This document shows, in pieces, positions 33,401 through 44,400 of a stretch of DNA of 64,000 bases. The translations under genes and the position numbers were made by a program. The stretch is from Oopsacas minuta (lineage: Eukaryota; Porifera; Hexactinellida; Lyssacinosida; Leucopsacidae), in contig JAKMXF010000033.1 in the NCBI GenBank assembly GCA_024704765.1, forward strand, positions 186,001 through 250,000. The letters run 5' to 3'. Position 1 is the stretch's first letter, and each line of letters opens with the position of its first letter. The notes under the pieces are model-generated. The model saw only the letters and a list, made by a program, of their open reading frames with translations. It ran no database searches and had not been told where the DNA came from.

Positions 33401-36118
33401 ACAGAAACAAGGTAAGATTTGATTGAAATTTTTGAGTAAAATCCGCTAAAAATTGTATTATCCATGGTTCATAAGACTATTTACAAACTTACTACATCCA
33501 TCATCCCATTTTATTGAATGTCCGCATAGCATAGCATTACCATTTCTACTCTAGACTTTTTCACGCGAGGCCCCCCTCCACCTTACAACTCAAACCTCCC
33601 TAAAGGAATGTCAGCTGATCAATTCAGACATGAGAGGAATTCTCAATACGGTTACGTCATCATTAATCCAGATGATGATTCTGACGATGAGGGTAAGTTA
33701 TTTATTGTCTGTTGTTGTTTGTTATCTTATATTTATAAATATCATTTGTACAGAGCTAGATGCTGAGATAGAGACTCTCCCCACCACTGCACTGGCCCGC
33801 AAGATTATGCGACACGACTCAATAGCTAAGAAAATGGTGTATGGACATGGTGACAGAGAAGAGGATGTTGTAGGTAAGTTATACCATCCATGGTTATATA
33901 TTTTCCTAATTACAGTAGATGCTGGTTATAAGAACACACTAAGGAGTAGCAATACGTTCTTATAACCGGCATAAATATACAGGAGTATATGAGGACAGTT
34001 TTCCAGAGGACGGTGCTTATATCGGCATGTTCTTATAATTATATCCAGTTTTCTTATCACCGACATCTACTGTAATACAATTTTGAATCTCCAATAAACT
34101 GATGCCATAAGATAGTAATGTGAATTGAGACAGCTCATCCATTCCTAGCTAATACAGTCATAGTGTGTTATGTAAACATTACATTAGTTAGCTTCCAATT
34201 AACTTCTGTAACAGCTTCTAATGCCCATTACGTAATTTTAGATAACAATATTTTAAGCTGATATTCTGGTTATATCAGGAAAGTTTCTGATAACAGACAA
34301 TGAACTTTCTCTAATTGGAAATCTAATCGATTAAAAGCATTTTTGTACAATCACTACTCGACCCCTGTCCCGAGCATATGTTATGTTGGTCCATTTATAT
34401 AGCCCCCTAAGTCCTCACAAATGGTTCTCTCAAATTTAAGTTTAAATTCACTCTAATTAAGTGCTAATTTATTAATATTTATCAATATTAATATAGTGTA
34501 ATATATCAGCAGATGTCTGTGGTTTCATATCGCAATACAAACCGAAAATCCTGAATATATTAGAATAATCTGTAAGCATAGAGTATGTATAAGAATTGTT
34601 GTTAAGCAAATCGTAGAATGGATAAATAAAATTCAGTTCAGTGTGTTTTAACGAAATCTCTTAAAAGACACAATTTCCAATTAAGGAGATTTGTTTCTAA
34701 CATTTAAGTTCGCTTGTCGTACATACATTTCTTGTCAAGTTACACAGTCTTGATGAGATAAGAAGCCGTTCACCATGCTTCTATCGGGCTTGCAAATTCT
34801 ATCACAAGTATTTGTCCGTTTTTGCCATTCTCCTGGGCCTAGTAATAAACATATTTGGTAGTCTAAGGTATAAATAGAATAGATCGAGTGATAAGTAACT
34901 TTTACACACTTAGATTTTTGTAAATTTTTCTCTTAAAAGAATGGAGTTATTACGAGCTACGCTGTCAGGATACATAGAACAGTTTAATACATATAGAAGT
35001 ATGATTACTGATTATATACCATTTACAGTGCCAACTGCTGAGAGAAAGGCAGCTGTTGAGACGTCCCTCCTCAGACGGTTAAGCCAGAGACCAAATAAAG
35101 AGGACCTGGAGAATAGAGGAATACTCAAAAGTATGTTTTGGAATTTGTCTGTCTGTCTGTTTGTTTGTTTGTGTGTTTATTCGTTTGTTTGTGTGTTTAT
35201 TCGTTTGTTGGGATGACTGCTTTGATGTTTGTTGTTTTTTTTAGGAAACAACAAATCTTGGAAACAAGAGTTAGAAGAAAAACAAACAAGTTTAGTTAGA
35301 CAGGTTTGTTTATTAGATTATCACCTAAGTATATTCCTAATTATATTTAATCGCATTTTACAGCTCAGTAGAAGACCAACAGTTAAAGAGCTAAGAGACA
35401 GGAGAATTTTAATGTAAGTCCATTTCCCATTTTATGAGCTTATTAACATATTGTTATATTACTTCAGATCATTTGCTGATTATGCAGAAGTAGCAGAAGC
35501 TCTGGATTATGATAGACGAGCAGATAAACCATGGACGAGATTAACTGCTGAAGATAAAGTAAGTACAAATAATTCTTGCATAAAATTTCCCGGTCACTGC
35601 ATTATTTGATGTTATTTCCACCAAAAGAACTGGTCACAGTTTGCTGTCGAAAATCAAATTCTTAAATCTCGATTTCTCGTTCGAATAGTGAAGTATTTCT
35701 CAATTCTTGTAATAATCTAAGAAAGAAAAGTCGTATCTTTCCTACATATTGGGCAATTCATTACATATATCTGCGGATGCTATAACTCAGCTATTTACCC
35801 ACTCAGTACTGTCACTAATTATATTATTATAATAGGCGATGATAAGACAAGAACTGAATTCATTTAAAGAGAGAGAAATGCAAGTACATCCTGAGAGCGC
35901 TATTTATACAAGGTAAATACCATACGACACATATTGTAGTTAGGAAGAGGGGCATGGATATCCTATTACGGCATATGTACTACGCTTGTATTGAATCGGA
36001 AAGAATTTCTTCTAAATGTATATATTTTGACCGCCCGTCCGTTGGTGTTCGTATTAACACGGTTCACTGTATTTATGAACACATCTCTCTAGATTCCACA
36101 AACCGTAACTTGATGCTC
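27498..36118 (+). CDS. PHACTR: PHACTR: RPEL-repeat actin and PP1 regulator
   Basis: PHACTRs bind G-actin through RPEL motifs and PP1 through the C-terminus. Exon 1 (27498-27939) ends in a basic stretch ([14 protein letters not shown]) that resembles the nuclear/membrane signal before RPEL1. Exon 2 (32521-32598) carries RPEL1 ([16 protein letters not shown]). A Gln/Pro-rich linker follows (exons at about 32705-33041 and 33191-33411). Later exons give a degenerate second RPEL (about 33770-33870), RPEL3 ([16 protein letters not shown]), RPEL4 ([16 protein letters not shown]) and the PP1-binding segment [20 protein letters not shown] with KPWTRL. The last exon (36101-36118) encodes only FHKP-stop after the split TR codon, the canonical end. 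Intron 1 is about 4.6 kb and houses a zinc-finger gene. Confidence 0.9.
27940..28639. other. PHACTR intron 1, left part, with family A MITE
   Basis: Contains the family A element at 28034-28127. The remainder is AT-rich with no supported exon. Confidence 0.55.
28034..28127. repeat. Family A MITE, 94 bp
   Basis: CAGTCAACTCCAGTGTTATC and GATATGACAGGAGTTGACTG are the inverted ends; TA flanks both sides. Middle deleted relative to the 166-bp copy at 55077. Confidence 0.88.
28640..28996 (+). CDS. Possible small secreted cysteine-containing protein, nested in PHACTR intron
   Basis: Two exons fit in frame: 28640-28723 and 28808-28996, with a GT donor (GTTTGAT) and a CAG acceptor, giving 90 residues. 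The first exon encodes a hydrophobic start, [12 protein letters not shown], consistent with a signal peptide. The second encodes four cysteines (WLC, PNCL, NCCD) and ends at TAA. I do not recognise the family. The evidence is frame, a signal-like start and cysteine pattern only; the weak donor is a reason for caution. An alternative is chance ORFs in a long intron. Confidence 0.3.
28997..29655. other. PHACTR intron 1 upstream of zinc-finger gene
   Basis: AT-rich, no supported exon or clear MITE; probably includes the ZC3H4/6-like gene promoter and 5' UTR. Confidence 0.5.
29656..31728 (+). CDS. ZC3H4: ZC3H4/ZC3H6-like CCCH zinc-finger protein, intronless, nested in PHACTR intron 1
   Basis: A 690-residue single-exon ORF. 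Three CCCH fingers lie at residues about 278-360 (30487-30735): [39 protein letters not shown] and [20 protein letters not shown]. The C-terminal finger context and [12 protein letters not shown] match ZC3H4/6/8 and Drosophila Su(s). Human ZC3H4 is in the Restrictor complex, which terminates unproductive RNA polymerase II transcription. N-terminal half: acidic [10 protein letters not shown] motif, [15 protein letters not shown] and basic stretches. The C-terminal half is proline-rich and ends [20 protein letters not shown], a short conserved end. It is on the same strand as its host. Lack of introns in an intron-rich genome suggests a retrocopy origin. Confidence 0.88.
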   Translation: MSQCNNSPNGDYTRPENAMSDGEISSETEQINIENMQNLSVMKEGEINVVKTSEDFFDSSGGDRSEGEVSDPELDPSTKPISHKPTDVDNNPWTQAAMGNYPSLPISRESGEDWRGDNVEVWNEYYTQALEHAKLNRRKKGRGKDIKRSPREMLGKSRKRKNQGKPYPPQVKTETNQLMESDESSDFDFEEKEPRMSLSDVIAQNNHIDLAVFAAENPDSMRGKKVKHFLQGPLKKKKKKKRYLKSNHIRHESRQEYWSQDKFRSTVMQPQYCIDTTVCMYWKMYGYCNKGDACGYSHLAQLKGVAPPTKRIPDVCKFYLQDSCQKGSNCNYYHEDFPCKYFHVGLTCYQGQNCKFSHAPLNEDTSKLLDKAWQTKPWTTSSTNLREDQPSENQFPALYSAVPQKEQTPPPPNFSLSSPSPMRFPHPQVDPSVPPHRYPFPPTQGPLFEPQNRPLMMPPQQLPYRPHPQIHINPRFAPLQFPSGSIPNRFPIQPFPINPLVTNIDPSPPSYQPISYESDDPGQPPVSPLSFLSDDIEDKVLMIDAGPVNSDRETEAPPALLSPKHPNIDLLFQTTSPTSPILSRSDSGQSDPRLSKGSRSKRGSLSDPPDSFSRPVSVESIRSPDLFSDTPPLLSPEPKLISPVDIKPKPEDLKFEMPLPLRDPATLTKLLDPRILFQNAIEKARKQDKS
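31729..32520. other. PHACTR intron 1, right part, with palindromic block
   Basis: AT-rich apart from the inverted-repeat block at 31875-31950. No exon is seen until the RPEL1 exon at 32521. Confidence 0.5.
31875..31950. repeat. Competing inverted repeats downstream of the zinc-finger gene
   Basis: AGACACCCA (31918-31926) pairs with TGGGTGTCT (31937-31945), while ATCAGGGACAC (31904-31914) can pair with GTGTCTCTGAT (31940-31950). The two helices share GTGTCT, so they are mutually exclusive. GACACC/GGTGTC at 31875-31891 forms a third stem. It lies 150-220 bp past the zinc-finger stop, probably in its 3' UTR. Confidence 0.7.
33080..33146. repeat. Family B MITE, 67 bp
   Basis: CAGTCGGTGTCGGTTATAGA and TTCTTATAACCGGTATACCT near the right end CATCTGCTG, with TA flanks. 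In a PHACTR intron between the Gln-rich exon and the next one. Confidence 0.75.
33913..34072. repeat. Family B MITE, full-length copy (160 bp)
   Basis: CAGTAGATGCTGGTTATAAG is mirrored by CTTATCACCGACATCTACTG; TA on both sides. Inside are ACGTTCTTATAACCGGCATA and GTATATGAGGACAGTTTTCC. It lies in PHACTR intron 6. Confidence 0.9.
34073..34940. other. Long PHACTR intron 6, possible internal promoter
   Basis: About 870 bp without supported exons, unusually long for this gene. An ATG at 34941 opens a frame continuous with the RPEL3 exon, so an internal start is conceivable (see findings). Confidence 0.4.
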
Positions 36119-36792
36119 GACACCCTCTCCCAATCTCTCTGGACAAGAACTGTCAACTGAGATCTGCCCTGTATTTTAAAAATACCATTAATACCATACT
36201 TTTACAATATTGGTTTTTTTATTCATGTAAAAATTAATTCTCCAACGGGCACGTGTCATCTATGGTTTTATTAGAATCTTTGTTAGTATTGTAATTCTAA
36301 TAACAGTGTATTGTCTCCTATTATTTTAGATATACCATTATTGTATATATCTAATCTCTAGGTTGTATGAGTAAGCTATTTGATCATTTTACCTCAGGAA
36401 TATTTCATTTTCATTTCCACACATATAATATTATCCTACTCCCTCTTGACTCATTTAATGTATGCATGCATTCATCTTCTGTATAAAACAAGGAATATTC
36501 ACAATCTTATTCATTAGAGATACATGTCAATAAATTCTTTCGGATTTATTGGGATTGAGCTCTTTGTTTTCGGGTGGTTTATTTTGTAGATACAGGGATG
36601 GATTGAGTCCTAGAGGATGTAATTTGGTTAATTGGAAGTAGTAAGTAGTAGGGCGGCGTGTCATAAGGAGAAGGGGAAATTTTTAAATCACAAATTTGAG
36701 ATTTTTGCTGGATATTTTTGGGTGGACAATAGAATAAGAAGAATAACGTGAAAATCCTGGAATTAATCAATATCCCGATAAGTATGCCCTCC
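36119..36792. other. Convergent gap PHACTR/FBXO, no gene seen
   Basis: AT-rich shared 3' region. The tail of the PHACTR last exon and the F-box stop face each other. No MITE or exon is evident. Confidence 0.6.
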
Positions 36793-38904
36793 TCACAAGA
36801 AAATACAATTAGAAGACCCTCCAGCTGGAAATCCGGTACTCCAGGTTACAATATAAACCAATAACTTACTTCCCAATACAAGAATTCACAGATAGTACAT
36901 AGCTGTATAATCCTCGGGCTTTGGTCCATCTTCACATAAACTTCACTAGAATAGTAAATAATAATACATTCAATTTTTATTATTTCTGTTCTACTTACTT
37001 GTACCAGCGTCTGTATGCTTGCATTGCTGTATCTACTGTTACTTCGTTTTGAATGTGATAATTTTTCCCAATATAATCTCCCTAGAATAATTAACCTAAC
37101 ACCCAACTCCTGTTATATCGAAGCTCAAGGTACTGCGATAATTAATTCGATGTAACTGGAGTTGACCCAGTGACGTAGCTTGGGTTTAGGAACACGTTCC
37201 CCCTTGTCAGAAATCCTGACCACCCCACTGATATCACTTACCATCATTTGTGTGTAATGAGTCTGTGAATAAGTTCTTAACAGCTCTCTCCATAATCTGC
37301 TATCATACACTATAGCCCAGAACCTCCTACACATTAATACACCATTATAACTATACGTATCATACCCATGATAAGGTTCAGGACTTGCTGATGTACTTTT
37401 ATTCGTAGCTTTTACACGTAAATAGAGTTATGCTGATCATAAACTCATATTAATTAGTAATTTAGTAAACACAGGAGATAGGACTTCAGCACAAGACTGC
37501 TCTGTTTAGTCGTTAAAAGAATCGAATCATTAATTGTATCAAATTAGAGTTAGTTCAATGTTATTAATAGTCTAGGAAGATGCACAATTCCACTTGGAAA
37601 GTATCCATACTTGATTTGAGTTAATGTAGTTACCTGCAAGTTCTTCCTAGGTTGAATATTTCAATAGGATTCTGTACTAATATTATAATCTGCCTCAAGC
37701 AGTCGTCAGGGAGAGAGGAGAGATGCGAGCTAGTTTCGCTAGTTTCTCTAGTGTATTTATTCTCAATGTATTGCATTAGAATTGCTTTGAGATTATAAAT
37801 CTTTTTAAGCTGAGCCTGAGCTTGCTTCTTGCAATGTAAATTCGGTGAATTACGACTAACTAAAGTTGAATACACAGCAGGGCGGTCTCAGGATCTGGTA
37901 TATCCTGGAAAATGCCAATTTATAAGTATAAATTACCTTGTTTGAGATTATAGACAACATCATTCAAGCATATTACACAGCTAGAGTGATTGTCCTCCGT
38001 TCTGATAACTAAAGTGTTTGCAATTAATAATATCAGTGGTCATGTGTCCTTCGTGAATCATAACACAATAATATTGTTGTGTATTTTTGCGACTCAATGG
38101 CTTGTGTGTTAATTAATGGGTGTGTAGGAGTATGATGACAATATTCATTACTATAAGACACCAAACATGAGTTTTCATGCACGAATTACATCGTGATAGT
38201 GCAGTAATTCCAAGTTCCCGATTGAGCAGGCTATTTAGTATTTACCGTAAGTAATAAGAGACTCTAGAATATTGAAAACGTGTAGTTGAGCAGATCCAGA
38301 CAGAGATGGATAAATGCTTTCTTCGAAAAGCAACTTTATAATCTACAAAATATAATCAAATAATATTTACAATTTCTGCAATACAAGAATATTACCTGAA
38401 TAATGAACGGATGATATTTTGTATTTTCTGTAGCTAAGACGAAGTGCATTTGTAGCATTGCTTGTCCGATAGAAGTATAGCTTGAACTCTAATTGAGCTA
38501 ATTAATAAATAATAATATACGAATAATACGAGAAGTGTTACCTCTCTAGACGTCCCTTGTCTCCTTTTACTGTATTTAACGAAAGAACTTTCTAGAAAAA
38601 TAAGTAATATATTAGTCAAATTGACGAATATTATTATTTATAACCCACCGAGCATCTTCTTCACTTGCTCTTTCCTATCTTCTGAACTAAATAATACAAA
38701 AATTCAAATAACAATCAGAAAAATAATTCTAAAATTAACCTACTCCTTGGGTGTTACAACTTTCGGAGTTTCTTTAAGTTTATATTCACTCGTATGCCCC
38801 ACTACTGGTTTCCATCCAGAGAGGGTCTTAGTCCATTTCTTTCCCCCAGACTTCTCGCTTTTGTTACTACCACTGTAACTACTTGAATGACCCAAGAAAG
38901 GCAT
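36793..38904 (-). CDS. FBXO32: F-box protein of the FBXO25/FBXO32 (atrogin-1) family
   Basis: The start MPFLGHSSSYS and KKWTKTLSGWKPV match the MPFLGQDWRSPGQNW start of FBXO25/32, SCF ubiquitin-ligase substrate receptors. Later exons encode SSFVKYSKRRQGTSRE, TKYHPFIIQIIKLLFEESIY, PSLSGSAQLHVFNILESL (human TSLSGIAQKNFMNILEKV) and the F-box at about 37710-37640 (LSSLPDDCLRQIIILVQNP), followed by DSRLWRELLRTYSQ. The C-terminal end carries LCTICEFLYWE and a short final exon ending NCIFL, resembling the LCKHCHILSWKG cysteine region. Which vertebrate paralogue is unclear; it is probably pre-duplication. An intron carries a family A MITE. Divergent from MRPL15 with 76 bp between starts. Confidence 0.82.
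37107..37166. repeat. Family A MITE, short copy
   Basis: AACTCCTGTTATATCGAAGC and ATTCGATGTAACTGGAGTTG are inverted around TCAAGGTACTGCGATAATTA. In an FBXO intron. Confidence 0.8.
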
Positions 38905-38980
38905 TGTCTGCTTAGCTAACAAACGAATCTGGCATTCGTATTAATCAATATTTTGTATTATAGTTTGTTGATAGTTTAAA
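38905..38980. promoter_or_regulatory. Candidate bidirectional promoter (FBXO / MRPL15)
   Basis: Start codons of the divergent genes are 76 bp apart. Inferred from spacing; no named motif seen. Confidence 0.45.
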
Positions 38981-39990
38981 ATGATGTTTAAAGGGACTAG
39001 AGCACTAATTAAGAACATAGCTCACATTCCTGAGTTCCCAAGGATAGGTTTAGAACATCTAGAGCCTCACCCTGGATCCAGGAAAAGGGTTTGTATATGT
39101 AACAACTACTTCTATTTTGGTAAATTATTTATTTAATTGTGTAGAAGCGAGCACGAGGACGCGGTCACGGAAACAGGAAAGGAAAGACAGCTGGGAGGGG
39201 TCACAAAGGGCAGGGACAGAGGAGCAATGCTAAATACAGAAAGTTCGGATTTGAAGGGGGGAACACTCCTTTCTATAGAACAGTTCCTCAGAAGGGTTTT
39301 TATAATAGGTATGGTATACGAATATGTTAAATTAAAAAATTCACACTTTATTATAATCTCTTGATTAGAGATGCACTAAAAATAGCACCACTTAATCTTA
39401 ACAAAATACAGAGATGGATCGATATGGGACGGATAGATCCTACACAGCCTATTACTCTACCTATTCTGAGAGGTACAAAGCTTGTAACGAGAATTGTCGA
39501 TGGTGTAAAGCTACTAGCCGACGTAAGTTATTCATAAGTCTAGTGAAAGTGACTGTAGTATCATAATGATCATATTTCTTAGGGGTCTGATTGGTTTGAG
39601 GCAAAGATCGACATAGAAGTAACAAGAGCCTCTAAAGCAGCCATCAGTAAAATAGAGGAGGTAGGAGGAAGTGTTGTTTGTAAATTCTACGGGAGACAAG
39701 CTCTCAGATATCTAATGAAACCACACAAGTTCTATGATAGACTTATACCGCGTAATCCGGTACCCAGAGGTCATCTGCTTGCTTACTATATGAACAAAGA
39801 TAAGAGAGGGTATCTAGCTGTAACAGAAGAAGGAAGAGCTAGATTAGTAGAAGCTGGATTGTCCAGAGCATATCTTAACAAGGAGGGGAGAGTTGTACTG
39901 AGACAACTAGAACTAGACGAAAAGGATCAAACAGTTGATGAAAATGAGAAAATAAAGAGTGATAAATTGAAGGAGGAGATTATCAGTTAA
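38981..39990 (+). CDS. MRPL15: Mitochondrial ribosomal protein uL15m (MRPL15)
   Basis: A large-subunit mitoribosomal protein. Four exons: 38981-39088, 39145-39307, from about 39367 to 39521, and 39583-39990. The N-terminus is basic ([13 protein letters not shown]), fitting a mitochondrial targeting sequence. The uL15 core has the glycine/arginine-rich [55 protein letters not shown] and [13 protein letters not shown]-type [16 protein letters not shown]. The C-terminal half ([20 protein letters not shown]) matches animal MRPL15. Complete and in frame, convergent with PITHD1 (157 bp). Confidence 0.93.
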
Positions 39991-40147
39991 ATAATGAGAA
40001 TTCAACCAATCACTTGTTAGGGTTTATATTCTAATTATAATACCTTATAATCACGGGACACCATGGATTAATCATAAGATATGAGTAGAGCCCTCACACT
40101 AAATATTGCACTATTGCATACAATTTGAGGTAATAACAAACTGTGTT

Positions 40148-41348
40148 TCAGAGAACATTCATTGAACCAGCAGGCTGAAAATCCTTAACCTTGTGATCTG
40201 CTGGATTAGCTCTGAGTTCATATGACGTGATCACTACTTCTTGTCTCCTAGCCTATGAATATAGTAATAGATTCATCTAGCAATGATATATACTAGTGTG
40301 TTAGTAGATGTCCATTATAAGAACATGAATAGCTACACCTAAGGGTGTTCTTATAACATGTATCCACTGTATATACCTTTAGGAACTCTCCGTTTAACCC
40401 AATATAGTATATACGAGTGCTCTCATCGCCGTAATTCTTACTGAAATATAGAGTTAAACTCTCCACAGACGATAGTTTAGAAGACCTACGAAATAATAAA
40501 ATAGCTAAAATTCATGTTTATATTAATCTTTCCATTAAATACTCTGTAACAATCTCACGCAATATCCAATAGTCAATGTTAATTATTTCCATATAAGGAG
40601 ATTTTGTGTACTAGTATTTCTTATGTAGATATTATTATTGCTGTATTAGGTAATAGTAAACAGACTTGAGTGGATACTCTAGGTTTCCTTTAGCATCATG
40701 TCCTAAGTATAATTCTTGTTCTGGATGGGTCCTGGACATCTCGTCGAATCCTACTTGTTGTGCGTTCTTAAACCTGTACGTATGAATTAATTATTTTATT
40801 CTTACATATTTCTAGATAACTCACAGTTTTAATGTTTGGGGATGTGTTCCCCCCTCTCCTCCTATTATTATTATACTTTTCAGTTTTACACTGCCAGTGA
40901 ATCTAACAAGAATTCCTGCTATTAAATGTATTACAGTAATTTTGCTCAATAGGGTCAGATCGGACCAGGCAATTTTGACCCGGTTAACCGTAACTATAAG
41001 CGGAGTGTAGTGTATATACAAAGTCATGTGTTAGTATAGCTTACGGGATATAGAATAGCAATTCTTCATCAACATCACTATCTACGAACTACTGTAAAGA
41101 TAATCTCAATAAATTCGGAATATTATTACTTTCTACGTAGCGTATTCTCTGTATAAGCTCACTATCACCTTTTCTTTGTTAAGCCTCTCATCCCATGGTT
41201 TGAATACATACTTCCCTGCACCATCAATTGACTCATTAAGACACTTCACTTTATCTGTGTCTATTTTTAGATACAAACTATATTTATCACCTGCTCCATC
41301 TTCCGGATTATTATGATCACATCCTCCATGTCCATGTGAACAAGCCAT
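40148..41348 (-). CDS. PITHD1: PITH domain-containing protein 1
   Basis: PITHD1 is a proteasome-associated thioredoxin-like-family protein. It begins MACSHGHGGCDHNN, the His/Gly-rich start of the family, then LYLKIDTDKVKCLNES and VFKPWDERLNKEK. The following exons give IPFTGSVKLKSIIII and a core ending SYELRANPADHKVKDFQP. The stop is the TGA complement at 40148-40150. An intron includes a family B MITE (about 40300-40369). Its start is about 100 bp from the GTF3C1 stop. Confidence 0.9.
40300..40369. repeat. Family B MITE in PITHD1 intron
   Basis: GTCCATTATAAGAACATGAA and GTGTTCTTATAACATGTATC form inverted halves around AGCTACACCTAAGG, ending in CCACTG plus TA. Confidence 0.8.
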
Positions 41349-41451
41349 CCAGCATGCGCTAATTATATTTATTTAGAGATTATCTACTGTGAGTAATTTA
41401 TTTGTCAACAACAACAACTTTATGAATCAAAATAATAAACAAAATTATATA

Positions 41452-44400
41452 TCAGTCTTGTAGCATTAGATCAGTTCCTGATATATCCTTGCCTGGTATT
41501 CCCTCATAGAATATTCTTCCAGGTTCTCTATTACTCATCTCATTAACTAAATAAACAATATTATTAGCCATTGAAACGAATCGTTAGCATAATTATTGGC
41601 TAAAAGGTGTGAAAATATGATTAAACATATATTCTACACCTCTAGGACAATATTTCAAAATTGTCCTAGGGATTGGCTTCCAACAGCTAATTAGGGGTAA
41701 GCAGGGACGTAGAATTCGATTCTGACACTTTCAAATGTCTAACACTATTGTTTAGTAGGTTATTATAGACTCAAACAAATTCTGTCGGCACATACATGTA
41801 TTGTGATTTGAGATTTTTAATCACACTTTGACACGTTTTGTTATACACCTACAAGTCTGTCAGCTGGGCATGTTATATAACACTTTGACACGTTTTGTTA
41901 TACACCTACAAGTGTGTCAGCTGGGCATGTTATATAACACTTTGTTTTAACATTTCTAAGATACCTTGTCTCATAGTAAAGATATTGGGCTTAGAAAAGA
42001 GTGTTACTTTCTTACTGCCATGAATATTATCTCCAATCTCTTCTATCAATATTCTACGTATATATCCGCCATCTACCAACGTCTGTAGAATGTCTCTCAA
42101 ATGTCTTAATTGACAAAATCCGTGGAAATAGTTCAGTACTGACAACTCACTAACTCCACTCTCTGTGGCAATATAATGGTGTATGCTACGAGTAAGTTGA
42201 TTAAGCATTAGTTTGTTCCAACTTAAGTCAGAGCTAATTAAGCCAATCCATGGTCTGAAACAGGTAACGCATTGCTCTGCTAGTGTAGCTTGAGTTTGTT
42301 CAGATGATTGAATTGAATCTATTGGGTGGGGGACAATCTCATTTTTGTAGAGTTTCGTATTTACTACTCATTTACCTAACCCCAAGAGGGGATGTAACCA
42401 TGTATCTGAGTATTCCCTTGCTATCAAACAAGCTTCAGTAGTCCCTGCTCTAATCACTAGCTTAAAGTTAACTAAATTCTGTATTAGAATCTCATTATTA
42501 AGTCCACTGTCACCACAGCTAGAGCTATTCTAATTAAATACGAATATTCAAATTGTTACATACGTATTTGTTTAGTGCAGAATTATACCTGTATTAACTC
42601 AAGTTCAGATACTCCTAGTACTTTTTGTTCGCTAATTACTTCTAGCATCGATTGTGATATATCCACATCTGATTGAGTATAGTGTAGATACTCTGTTGCG
42701 AGTTTAACGTAGGATTCCCAGGTTATTTCCTCTATTTGTGAGTCAGGGTAGCAAGAAAAATTGGGAGGTAACTCTCTCGTTTCGAACTCTACAGTACTCC
42801 AGGGGTCTGATACAGCTAGGGTTACAATATCAGAGCACTTCATTACTAAGAAAATTTGTCTTATCTTATTAATTGTTGTACACATTTAGATTGTATTTAC
42901 CATCTATTTTAGAAAACCCGAAATAACTGCTAGTACTTGAGTAACGATCTTTCTTATCTTCTATTTCATCTACATCCATAGGAACAGGATTATTAGAAGT
43001 TTGACTTGAGTTAGATTTCTGAAGTTTTGCACTTCTTTCATAAACTGTAAGAGGGAACTGACAACTTGATTCTTCTCCTAGTTTTCTAATCTTGTAAGGC
43101 AACTCTATGTCCAGACGGAACTAAATACACAGAATAGATTAATCCAAGTTCTGTAAAAATGCGACACCTCTCTGAGGATTAAAGTACTACGGTATAGAGT
43201 AATTATAGATTACATTGGAAGGATGAGAGTGTAGATGCTTCAGTAAGCTATAGAAATCAGCTGGACTGACAAGCATGATATCTTCATTCAGTGTAGTTAT
43301 TAGTGTCTGTGAGTTGTCAGGATTATCTGAATAGAGTGGAATGTCTGATAGGGAGTAGGGAATCAGCTGGGGCTCTAGTAAACAGCTGAGAGGAGATGAC
43401 TCTGTCATCCTACTATGCATTCTAAAGGAATATACATACAATCAACTCCAGTCATATCGAAGTAATTAAGGCTTGAGCTTCGAAATAACAAGAGTTGCTT
43501 GTGACAGTATACTGCTATACTTACAAATACTTAAACTTGTATCTCATATCACCGCTCCCAGCCTCCTTATTCTTGACCAATACATTATTCTGTTTGAGTA
43601 GAGTAACTACACGTCTCAGTAGAGGAGATGAGAATTTGTTATACATCAAATAAGCTGTATAACTCTCAAATGCACAGCCAGAATACATTGACACAGTTGA
43701 TAGTATCATATCTTGTAGCATGAATAACTTTATCGTATCTTCATCCTTGTGGCTCTCTGTTTCCACCTAGTTTATGCACGTACATACATTCACAGCTGAT
43801 TATAGTTATAATAAATATACCGTTAGTTTGTACGTGGCAATACATAGTTTATTGATGTTGTAATTATCTGTCAGTTCTCTATAGGAGTATGGCAATAGAG
43901 TAGTTGTATTTTTGAATTCTCCTTTCAGGGCAGCAGCTGGGTTCGCACTCAATTTACCACTTGTATACTGATACACATTCTCAAATGTGTATTCACTGCT
44001 GTCATGTGTTTTCTATAAATAAAGAATAATGTTTACATTATTCTTATTCCTGGGTCTTTCTACTCACCAAATCATTGTATATATCTTGTATTGAGATATC
44101 ACTATAGTTATGTAACATGGGAGTTTTCTTGAATAGTCCCCTAAGATTTCTCCTTATAGCTGAAGTAGGTTTATCCCTAGATGTCTCTACTAGTACTGAC
44201 ATTATATTAACCATAGTAGAGACTTGCTTCTGTAACAATTTTATTAAAGTAACACTAGTTATGTAGCAGAGCAGTAACTTCTTATTTTCTTCTTGAGTCC
44301 ATGGAGAACATCGAGTGAGAGATTTCCTCATTAACCCTGACTCTTCAGGACATTTTATGTTTGCTCTTATGAAACTCATCATATTGCTTGAGTAGACCCG

